Positions 1 to 5,461 of a DNA stretch of 7,846 nucleotides are shown here, one piece after another. The notes under the pieces were generated by a model. The model ran no database searches. It was given only the letters and a program-made list of their open reading frames with translations, and was not told where the DNA came from. Numbering within the stretch: position 1 is the first letter of the stretch; each line of letters begins with the position of its first letter. The stretch covers positions 1 to 7,846 of the forward strand of contig USCU01000049.1 of NCBI GenBank assembly GCA_900553335.1. The letters run 5' to 3'. Made by a program: the position numbers and the translations under genes. The stretch comes from an uncultured Ruminococcus sp. (GTDB lineage Bacteria > Bacillota > Clostridia > Oscillospirales > Ruminococcaceae).

Positions 1-47
1 GAGATTGCCTCTTGTCTCGTGGGCTCGGAGATGTGTATAAGAGACAG
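1..47. other. Illumina Nextera P7/i7 adapter (synthetic contamination)
   Basis: This is library adapter, not genome. Bases 14-47 match the 34-base Nextera read-2 transposase adapter, which begins GTCTCGTGGGCTCGG and ends with the 19-base Tn5 mosaic end AGATGTGTATAAGAGACAG (29-47). Bases 1-5 (GAGAT) match the 3' end of the Illumina P7 primer. The eight bases between, TGCCTCTT (6-13), sit exactly where the i7 index belongs and match the index I recall as N711. Three parts in the correct order and spacing make chance implausible. Any reading frame entering this stretch is artificial; true sequence starts at 48. Confidence 0.98.
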
Positions 48-63
48 CCCTTGTACCATACAT
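48..63 (-). CDS. Possible start of a further gene, cut by the adapter
   Basis: Reading leftward after the ferredoxin gene, an ATG at 63-61 is preceded eight bases upstream by a good ribosome site, GGGGGA (about 72-77). It opens a frame MYGTR before the genomic sequence ends at 48. Thirty-four bases separate it from the ferredoxin stop at 98, so it would be the third gene of that operon. Five residues are too few to name a product. In Clostridia, [2Fe-2S] proteins of this size often sit next to [FeFe]-hydrogenase or NuoF-like genes, so a redox partner is plausible, but that is inference only. Confidence 0.4.
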
Positions 64-97
64 TTATCTCTTCCCCCGCAAATCTATGTCAAGCTTT

Positions 98-337
98 TTA
101 AACTTTTGACTTAATTTCATTTTCAAAGAAAGAGTCTACATTATCGGGATTTACTGAATGCACAGCTCCGTCAACTGTTACAGACACGCCGTTTTGACAA
201 TTGCCTATACAAAATGCGCCGCCAAGCTCAACACGGTCTTGAATGCCGTTTTCCTTAACAAGTCTTTGAAGCGCCTCAACTACTTGTCTTGAGCCTTTTA
301 AATGACAGGAGCTTCCGATACATATTGTAACTTTCAT
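98..337 (-). CDS. Small (2Fe-2S) ferredoxin-domain protein (NuoE C-terminal/thioredoxin-like type)
   Basis: This 79-residue protein has the four-cysteine signature of the thioredoxin-fold [2Fe-2S] ferredoxins: C6 and C11 in the first loop (CIGSSC), and C43 and C47 in the second (CIGNC). That is the cluster-binding half of the NuoE/HydC-type subunit, without the helical N-terminal domain of full NuoE (about 160 residues). The family carries single electrons between flavin or iron-sulfur partners in the cytoplasm; in Clostridia such stand-alone proteins commonly neighbour [FeFe]-hydrogenase genes. The ATG at 337-335 has AAAGGA (345-350) seven bases upstream. It follows the kinase gene by 19 bases and is almost surely co-transcribed with it. 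The electron donor and acceptor are not identifiable here; they may be encoded beyond the left edge. Confidence 0.88.
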   Translation of the reverse strand: MKVTICIGSSCHLKGSRQVVEALQRLVKENGIQDRVELGGAFCIGNCQNGVSVTVDGAVHSVNPDNVDSFFENEIKSKV

Positions 338-356
338 TGAACTGTCCTTTCTCTGA

Positions 357-1106
357 TTACTCGTAATCTACAACATTTACCCAACTCAAAAGAAGCTCTC
401 TCTCCTCGGGATTTCCTTTTACTGACTGCGAAGCTGCTACTATAGGCATCCACTGCTGCACATACTGTTTTGCAGTATCGCTCTTTTCGCAGAACATATT
501 AAGATACTTTTCAGCAAGCTCTTTCTGTCCGCCAAGTATAAACAAAAGATATGTTCTTGCAGCATCAGCAGAAGCATTTCCCTGCGTAGCATGCGACCAG
601 TCTAAAATATGAAGCTCTCCGTCAGGAGAAACAATAATGTTTGACGGGTTAAAATCGCCGTGACAAACCTTGTTGTGCTTAGGCATAGCGTCAAGGCGGG
701 TATGAAGCTCATATCTTGTCGTTGCGTCAAGGTCAGTTTGAGAAATTTTAGCCTGCATTTTATCCTTAAGCTTATTCAAGTTAAAACAGGTCTTAGACTG
801 AACCTCAAGCTGAAGATCAACAAACATATTCATGTATTCATCTGTCTTCTCAGGGTTCTCCTCCATAAGCTGAGCCAAAGTTCTTCCTTCAACAAACTCT
901 AAAACAATAGCCCACTTTCCCTCGATTTTTTTAACCTCTAAAACCTTCGGGATATTAAGACCGGTTTCTTCAATTCTTGCTGTGTTAAGCGCTTCGTTTA
1001 AAATATCGTACTTTTTAAACTCTTCATTAAATACTTTAACGGTTGTGTTTCCGTTTCTGTAAATAGTCTTGGTGTTTCTTACCGCCAGTACCTTTTCAAA
1101 ATCCAT
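357..1106 (-). CDS. APH/choline-kinase-fold phosphotransferase (TIGR02172-like)
   Basis: This 249-residue protein has the small-molecule kinase fold shared by aminoglycoside phosphotransferases, choline kinases and homoserine kinase II. Visible features are an N-lobe lysine in TTVKVF (K24), a hinge around LEFVEGRTL (69-77), the catalytic loop CHGDFNPSNI (148-157) with D151 as likely base and N156 as metal ligand, and the metal-binding ILDW (167-170) with D169. All core catalytic residues are present, so it should be active. The short length and hinge resemble the TIGR02172 group of unknown substrate rather than known drug-resistance enzymes, so I would not call it an aminoglycoside resistance gene. 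The ATG at 1106-1104 has a perfect AGGAGG (1115-1120) eight bases upstream. It is first in an operon with the ferredoxin-like gene, under its own promoter (1285-1313). Confidence 0.85.
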   Translation of the reverse strand: MDFEKVLAVRNTKTIYRNGNTTVKVFNEEFKKYDILNEALNTARIEETGLNIPKVLEVKKIEGKWAIVLEFVEGRTLAQLMEENPEKTDEYMNMFVDLQLEVQSKTCFNLNKLKDKMQAKISQTDLDATTRYELHTRLDAMPKHNKVCHGDFNPSNIIVSPDGELHILDWSHATQGNASADAARTYLLFILGGQKELAEKYLNMFCEKSDTAKQYVQQWMPIVAASQSVKGNPEERELLLSWVNVVDYE

Positions 1107-1114
1107 AACAATAT

Positions 1115-1120
1115 CCTCCT
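1115..1120 (-). promoter_or_regulatory. Ribosome binding site of the kinase gene
   Basis: A perfect AGGAGG lies eight bases before the ATG at 1106. It fixes the start and predicts strong translation. It begins six bases after the last leader hairpin (1127-1150), so that structure could affect ribosome access. Confidence 0.85.
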
Positions 1121-1126
1121 TCTATT

Positions 1127-1220
1127 AATAAGGGGCACAGCCCCATTATTCAACGTTTTCAGCGGGGATTGTATCCCCCGATGAAAAAATTAAGTGAAAC
1201 CCGCCGCCTATAGAGGCGGG
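1127..1220 (-). repeat. Three consecutive GC-rich hairpins in the kinase leader
   Basis: Three inverted repeats lie end to end in otherwise AT-rich DNA. In transcription order, the first is CCCGCC/GGCGGG (1200-1220; alternative pairing CCGCCT-CTAT-AGGCGG). The second pairs 1156-1161 with 1182-1187, then 1163-1169 with 1173-1180, with one mismatch and one bulged base. The third is AATAA-bulge-GGGGC, loop TGT, GCCCC-TTATT (1127-1150). All lie inside the predicted mRNA leader before the kinase gene. They could form a structured leader or attenuator, or be a dispersed palindromic repeat inserted here. None is followed directly by a clean U-run, so I do not call them terminators. Confidence 0.6.
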
Positions 1221-1245
1221 AAACATCTTAAATCAGCTATATAAG

Positions 1246-1313
1246 TTGCCAAATTTAGGCATGATTAATATATACTGTACCGTTATTATAATATATTTTA
1301 TGCAATTTGGCAA
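1246..1313. repeat. Inverted repeat flanking the kinase promoter
   Basis: TTGCCAAATT at 1246-1255 is the exact reverse complement of AATTTGGCAA at 1304-1313. The match extends by GCAT/ATGC (1259-1262 and 1300-1303) after skipping three bases. One arm contains the -35 hexamer; the other lies in the transcribed leader about 25 bases past the predicted start. It could be a paired operator or loop-forming site, or chance. I know of no named regulator with this half-site here. Confidence 0.45.
1285..1313 (-). promoter_or_regulatory. Sigma-A-type promoter of the kinase/ferredoxin operon
   Basis: On the minus strand, a -35 TTGCCA (1313-1308) is followed after exactly 17 bases by a perfect -10 TATAAT (1290-1285). 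It lies just past the adhE terminator. Transcription would begin near 1278, leaving a leader of about 170 nt before the kinase ATG. Confidence 0.8.
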
Positions 1314-1332
1314 GAGTTTTTCCCTTCGTTTA

Positions 1333-1376
1333 CAAAAAAGTTTCAGCAGAAAAACCCGTATTTTTCTGCCGAAACT
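1333..1376 (-). terminator. Rho-independent terminator of rex-adhE
   Basis: An inverted repeat pairs 1339-1354 with 1361-1376: 15 pairs, one mismatch, and a six-base loop (1355-1360). On the minus strand the stem is followed by CTTTTTT (the U-run from 1338 down to 1333). It begins 21 bases after the adhE stop. Stem length plus U-tract make this a textbook intrinsic terminator, insulating adhE from the kinase operon. Confidence 0.93.
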
Positions 1377-1396
1377 ATTATGACATATTAATCAAA

Positions 1397-4018
1397 TTAC
1401 TTTCCGTAATATGCCTTGAGGTACATCTCCTTGATTTCCTTCATAAGAGGATATCTTGGGTTTGCTCCTGTACACTGGTCGTCAAATGCATCCTCAACCA
1501 TGCTGTCAAGGTTATCCAAGAAATATTTCTCGTCAACGCCGTAATCCTTAATTGTCTTCTTAATTCCAACTTTAGCCTTAAGCTCTTCAATAGCGTCAAT
1601 GAACTTTTCAAGTGTTTCCTCATCGTTCTTTCCGCAAATTCCAATAAAGTGAGCACACTCAGCATATCTCTCCAATGTGTGAGGATACTGATACTGTGAG
1701 AATGTTCCCATCTTTCTAGGAGCAGTTGCTACGTTAAATCTCATAACCTCTGTGATAAGGAGAGCGTTAGCAACTCCATGAGGGAGATGATGATAAGAAC
1801 CGAGCTTGTGAGCCATCGAGTGGCAAACGCCGAGAAATGCGTTAGCGAACGCCATACCTGCCATAGTTGATGCATCAGCCATTTTTTCTCTTGCAATTAT
1901 GTCATTTCCGTTTTCATATGCATCAGGGAGGTATGTGAAGATGTTCTTGATAGCCTTAAGAGCAAGACCGTCTGTATAATCTGTTGCCATAACTGAAGCA
2001 TACGCCTCAAGAGCGTGAGTCAACGCATCAATACCTGAAGCAGATGTAAGTCCCTTAGGAGCGCTTATCATGTTGTCTGTATCAATGATTGCCATGTTAG
2101 GAAGAAGCTCATAGTCAGCCAAAGGATATTTTGTTCCTGTCTTTTCGTCTGTGATAACAGCGAATGGAGTTACCTCAGAACCTGTACCTGATGAAGTAGG
2201 AACGGCGATAAAATATGCCTTTTCTCCCATTTTAGGGAATGTGTAAACACGCTTTCTGATATCAATAAATCTCATTGCCATATCCATAAAGTCAGCGTCC
2301 GGATGCTCATAAAGAACCCACATTATCTTACCAGCGTCCATTGCTGAACCTCCGCCCATTGCGATGATACAGTCAGGCTCGAACGCTGTCATTGCCTTTG
2401 CACCCTCCATAGCGTTAGCCAACGTCGGATCAGGCTGTACGTTTGAGAATGTTGTATGAACGATTCCCATTGAATCGAGCTTATCTTCGATAGGCTTTGT
2501 GTATCCGTTCTTGTAAAGGAACGAGTCAGTTACGATGAATGCTCTCTTCTTGCCCATTACATTCTTAAGCTCATCAAGGGCAACAGGCAAACAGCCCTTC
2601 TTAAAGTAAACCTTTTCAGGCGCTCTGAACCAAAGCATATTCTCTCTCCTCTCGGCAACTGTCTTGATGTTTAATAAGTGCTTAACTCCAACGTTTTCAG
2701 AAACTGAGTTTCCGCCCCATGAACCGCATCCCAAAGTCAAAGAAGGAGCAAGATTGAAGTTATAAAGGTCACCGATACCGCCGTGTGAAGAAGGTGTGTT
2801 TACAAGAATACGGCATGTTTTCATCTTAAGAGCAAATGCATCGATCTTTTCTCTCTCAGTAGTGGCATTAACATACAATGAAGAAGTATGACCGAATCCG
2901 CCGTCCTGAACAAGTCTGTCTGCCTTTTCACAAGCGTCCTCAAAGTTTTTAGCCTTATACATTGCAAGTACAGGTGAAAGCTTTTCGTGTGCAAATTCTT
3001 CGGAAATATCAACACTTGTTACCTCTCCGATAAGAATCTTTGTATCAGGATCTACTGTAACTCCTGCAAGCTCTGCGATCTTAGCGGCAGACTGTCCGAC
3101 GATCTTCGCATTTAATGCTCCGTTAATGATAATAGTCTTTCTTACCTTTTCTGTTTCTGCCTTAGTGAGGAAGTAGCAGCCTCTTGCCTTAAACTCTGCC
3201 TTTACTTCTGAATAAATGTCGCTCAAAACGATAACCGACTGCTCTGAAGCACAAATCATACCATTATCAAATGTCTTAGAATGAATAATAGAGTTCACTG
3301 CAAGCTTAATGTCAGCTGTGTCGTCAATTACAGCAGGTGTGTTACCTGCACCAACTCCGAGCGCCGGCTTTCCGCTTGAATAAGCAGCCTTAACCATTCC
3401 CGGTCCGCCTGTTGCTAGGATTATATCCGCTTCCTTCATAACTGTGTTTGTAAGCTCAAGCGAAGGAACATCAATCCAAGCAATAATTCCCTTAGGAGCT
3501 CCGGCTGCAACAGCTGCGTCTAAAACTACCTTAGCGGCTGCGATCGTACAAGCCTTTGCTCTTGGGTGAGGAGAAATTATGATCGCGTTTCTTGTCTTAA
3601 GTGCGATAAGAGATTTAAAAATAGCTGTAGATGTAGGGTTAGTTGTAGGAATAACAGCAGCAATTACACCGATAGGTTCTGCTACCTTTATAGTTCCGTA
3701 TGACTCATCTCTTTCAATGATTCCGCAGGTCTTTGTGTTTTTAAAAGCATTATAAATATGCTCTGCTGCGTAGTTGTTCTTTATTACCTTATCCTCAACA
3801 ACTCCCATTCCTGTTTCTTCAACAGCCTGCTTTGCCAAAGGTATTCTCTGCTTGTTCGCAGCTGATGCCGCAGCCTTAAAAATCTCGTCAACCTTTTCCT
3901 GAGAAAAAGTCGAAAACTCTTTTTGAGCTGCCCTAAGCTCAGCAAGTCTTGCCTCAAGTGCCTCAACGCTGTCTACAACGTCAAATGTCTTTTCAGCAGT
4001 TTCTTTCTTGTTACTCAT
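1397..4018 (-). CDS. adhE: Bifunctional acetaldehyde-CoA/alcohol dehydrogenase
   Basis: AdhE reduces acetyl-CoA to acetaldehyde and then to ethanol, using two NADH, in the cytoplasm; members assemble into filaments called spirosomes. The 873-residue product is full length for the family. The N-terminal aldehyde dehydrogenase domain (about 10-440) has the nucleotide-site GVGAGNTPA (221-229) and the catalytic cysteine in MICASEQ (C256). The C-terminal iron-dependent alcohol dehydrogenase domain (about 465-873) has GGGSAMDAGK (555-564), PTSSGTGSE, and the expected iron ligands D664, H668, H733 and H747. I chose the ATG at 4018 because AGGAG (4033-4029) lies ten bases before it; the upstream in-frame ATG at 4039 would add seven residues but has no ribosome site. 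It follows rex by 42 bases with no terminator between, so the two form one transcript under the Rex operator. Confidence 0.97.
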   Translation of the reverse strand: MSNKKETAEKTFDVVDSVEALEARLAELRAAQKEFSTFSQEKVDEIFKAAASAANKQRIPLAKQAVEETGMGVVEDKVIKNNYAAEHIYNAFKNTKTCGIIERDESYGTIKVAEPIGVIAAVIPTTNPTSTAIFKSLIALKTRNAIIISPHPRAKACTIAAAKVVLDAAVAAGAPKGIIAWIDVPSLELTNTVMKEADIILATGGPGMVKAAYSSGKPALGVGAGNTPAVIDDTADIKLAVNSIIHSKTFDNGMICASEQSVIVLSDIYSEVKAEFKARGCYFLTKAETEKVRKTIIINGALNAKIVGQSAAKIAELAGVTVDPDTKILIGEVTSVDISEEFAHEKLSPVLAMYKAKNFEDACEKADRLVQDGGFGHTSSLYVNATTEREKIDAFALKMKTCRILVNTPSSHGGIGDLYNFNLAPSLTLGCGSWGGNSVSENVGVKHLLNIKTVAERRENMLWFRAPEKVYFKKGCLPVALDELKNVMGKKRAFIVTDSFLYKNGYTKPIEDKLDSMGIVHTTFSNVQPDPTLANAMEGAKAMTAFEPDCIIAMGGGSAMDAGKIMWVLYEHPDADFMDMAMRFIDIRKRVYTFPKMGEKAYFIAVPTSSGTGSEVTPFAVITDEKTGTKYPLADYELLPNMAIIDTDNMISAPKGLTSASGIDALTHALEAYASVMATDYTDGLALKAIKNIFTYLPDAYENGNDIIAREKMADASTMAGMAFANAFLGVCHSMAHKLGSYHHLPHGVANALLITEVMRFNVATAPRKMGTFSQYQYPHTLERYAECAHFIGICGKNDEETLEKFIDAIEELKAKVGIKKTIKDYGVDEKYFLDNLDSMVEDAFDDQCTGANPRYPLMKEIKEMYLKAYYGK

Positions 4019-4060
4019 AAGTGAATCTCTCCTATTCATAAAATATTTGTAAACTTGAAG

Positions 4061-4693
4061 TTATTCTATCATCGCTGACAGAACTGCGAGTGATGCTGCC
4101 ATATTTTCGTTTTGTACAATCACTCCGTCAGGGACGACGAGCTGTACCTGTGCGAAATTCCAGACAGCAAGAATTCCGCCTTTAACCATCTCGTTGCAAA
4201 CCTGCTGTGCATATTCTGACGGCACGGTTATTATTCCAAGACGGATATTTAACTTTTTTACGGTTTCGGAAAGCTCGGATATATCATATATCCTTTTGCC
4301 GTGAATCGTTTTGCCTATAATGTTTTGATCTGTGTCAAATCCGGCGACAACATTCATGCCGTATTCTAAAAACCCTTTGTACGACAAAAGCGCACTCCCC
4401 AAATTTCCAACTCCGGCAATAATTGCGTCCTTTAGATTATCATAGCCTAAAAAACTCTCAATATCCTCTACAATAGAACTGAGAATATACCCTGTTTTCG
4501 GCTTTCCTCCGCCACGGCTCACAATCGCCAAATCTTTTCTGACCTTAACCTCATTAAGACCTAAATCCCTCGCCACCGTCGGAGCTGAAATATTTATAAC
4601 TCCGTCGCACTGCTTGGACTTTAAATAGGTCAGGTAATTAGGCAATCGCTTCAGCGTTCTTTTTGATACCTCTTTACCGATAAAAATCAACAC
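4061..4693 (-). CDS. rex: Redox-sensing transcriptional repressor Rex
   Basis: Rex is a dimeric repressor that binds DNA when NAD+ dominates and releases it when NADH rises, controlling fermentation genes. The 210-residue protein has the N-terminal winged helix (about 9-60, KRLPNYLTYL then a recognition region VKVRKDLA at 49-56), the wing-like GGGKPKTGYI (61-70), a Rossmann fold with GVGNLG (94-99) and acidic D120 after strand 2, the family hallmark VWNFAQVQL (177-185), and the C-terminal helix used in dimer swapping. Length fits the family. The frame opens with GTG at 4693; no ATG exists in frame before the conserved region and the Shine-Dalgarno is poor, so the exact start is uncertain. An autoregulatory operator lies upstream at 4782-4799, and adhE, a typical Rex target, follows in the same operon. 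Confidence 0.95.
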   Translation of the reverse strand: MLIFIGKEVSKRTLKRLPNYLTYLKSKQCDGVINISAPTVARDLGLNEVKVRKDLAIVSRGGGKPKTGYILSSIVEDIESFLGYDNLKDAIIAGVGNLGSALLSYKGFLEYGMNVVAGFDTDQNIIGKTIHGKRIYDISELSETVKKLNIRLGIITVPSEYAQQVCNEMVKGGILAVWNFAQVQLVVPDGVIVQNENMAASLAVLSAMIE

Positions 4694-4703
4694 CTCTCAT
4701 GGG

Positions 4704-4718
4704 TTTTGCTCGGCAAAA
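4704..4718 (-). promoter_or_regulatory. Hairpin in the rex leader
   Basis: TTTTGC-TCG-GCAAAA on the plus strand forms a perfect six-pair stem with a three-base loop. It sits in the short rex leader (about 46 nt), eleven bases before the GTG. It has no U-run after it. It may shape ribosome access at a start that lacks a clear Shine-Dalgarno. Confidence 0.4.
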
Positions 4719-4745
4719 TTTAATCAGTATTTTTTTACCGATTAC

Positions 4746-4774
4746 ATTATACTTCATCTTAAATACTATGTCAA
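4746..4774 (-). promoter_or_regulatory. Consensus sigma-A promoter of rex-adhE
   Basis: On the minus strand a perfect -35 TTGACA (4774-4769) and a perfect -10 TATAAT (4751-4746) are separated by the ideal 17 bases. The predicted start is near 4739. A full-consensus promoter is intrinsically strong, which fits a gene kept off by a repressor: the Rex site begins seven bases upstream of the -35. Confidence 0.92.
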
Positions 4775-4781
4775 TATATGA

Positions 4782-4799
4782 TTGTTAATTTTTTAACAG
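4782..4799. promoter_or_regulatory. Rex operator (Rex box)
   Basis: The site reads TTGTTAATTTTTTAACAG. The established Rex consensus is TTGTTAA-WWWW-TTAACAA; this site matches at every fixed position but the last (G for A). It lies just upstream of the -35 of the promoter that drives rex and adhE. Rex dimers here would impede RNA polymerase binding, giving NADH-responsive autorepression of rex together with adhE. Confidence 0.92.
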
Positions 4800-4891
4800 A
4801 TTCCGATTATTCTCTGTTTTATCCAAAAAATGTATAAACACCGCCTGAATTTTAAGATATTTTTCCACCTTTCCAGACATCTCACAATGGT

Positions 4892-4931
4892 TCATTGTCA
4901 ACTACCGTTAATCATTGTCAGTTGTAATTAC
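4892..4931. repeat. Degenerate 20-base tandem repeat
   Basis: Two adjacent 20-base units (4892-4911 and 4912-4931) both begin TCATTGTCA and agree at 13 of 20 positions. The adjoining 4884-4898 also forms a small palindrome, ACAATG-GTT-CATTGT. The stretch lies between the vanZ stop and the rex operator. It has no U-run, so it is not an evident terminator. No function is apparent. Confidence 0.35.
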
Positions 4932-4948
4932 CAATTATACATTACAAA

Positions 4949-5461
4949 TTAAATTGACCTCCGAATTCTTCCAAAAATCAGTACAATAATAAAACAAACA
5001 CCGACTCCTACCAAACTTCCGCAAAAATCTATCATCACATCTCTTATCATTGGACTTCTTCCGGGAACAAACATCTGATGAATCTCATCGCTTACCGCAT
5101 ACAAAAGACAAAATATTAAAGCACTCGACATCTGAAACAGGCGCTGTTTTTCAAATTTACGGCTAATCTCCTTTAAGGATAAAAAGCTTAATACACCTAG
5201 AACTGCATACTCTGTTAGATGAGCAGTTTTTCTCACAAAAAAATCTATGTTATGTAAAATTCCAAACTGTTCGATCGTTCCACCCTGAGAAATATCAACA
5301 TTAAAAAGCCTGCTAAGTATATTTATGACAAAAGATGTTTGTTCATCAGATTCTTCGCTTGGCTGTGATGAAAAATAAAATATAACGCAAAGCCAAATGA
5401 ATGTTAGAATCCATACCGACACATTATAAATCATTCTCCGTTTACTTTTTTGATTTTGCAA
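4949..5461 (-). CDS. VanZ-family membrane protein
   Basis: The family is named after enterococcal VanZ, which gives low-level teicoplanin resistance; the biochemical role of most members is unknown. The 170-residue protein shows the expected order: a first membrane segment (about 13-32) ending in FSSQP (30-34), RKTAHLTEYAVLG (77-89), a third segment (about 108-124) running into SDEIHQMFVPGR (124-135), then RDVMIDFCGS (140-149) and a last segment (about 148-164). The frame opens with TTG at 5461, overlapping cca by 20 bases, with AGAGG about 12 bases upstream. An ATG at 5434 is an alternative, but its GGAGA is too close and it would lose the basic residues KSKRR before the first membrane segment. 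It is co-transcribed with cca; there are no van resistance genes nearby, so a resistance role should not be assumed. Confidence 0.88.
   Translation of the reverse strand: MQNQKSKRRMIYNVSVWILTFIWLCVIFYFSSQPSEESDEQTSFVINILSRLFNVDISQGGTIEQFGILHNIDFFVRKTAHLTEYAVLGVLSFLSLKEISRKFEKQRLFQMSSALIFCLLYAVSDEIHQMFVPGRSPMIRDVMIDFCGSLVGVGVCFIIVLIFGRIRRSI

Noticed and set aside
29..47. Tn5 transposon end or insertion junction
   Set aside because: The mosaic-end bases are part of the full Nextera adapter with its index and P7 tail, so they come from library preparation, not a genomic transposon.
357..1106. Aminoglycoside resistance gene
   Set aside because: The HGD and DW motifs define the kinase fold only. 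Length, hinge sequence and operon context do not match known resistance enzymes, and there is no mobile element nearby.
1127..1220. CRISPR array or terminator stack
   Set aside because: The three hairpins differ in sequence and have no spacer periodicity. None is followed directly by a U-run on either strand.
1307..1699. 130-codon plus-strand ORF over the adhE 3' end
   Set aside because: It runs antisense through the adhE C-terminal coding region and its terminator, has no ribosome site, and has no recognisable domain. It is a shadow frame.
4019..4039. adhE start at the upstream ATG (4039)
   Set aside because: No Shine-Dalgarno precedes it. AGGAG at 4029-4033 instead serves the ATG at 4018.
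4949..5461. Glycopeptide resistance from the VanZ-family gene
   Set aside because: No vanA/B, vanH, vanX or vanRS homologue is in the window. VanZ-domain proteins are widespread in Clostridia without resistance clusters.
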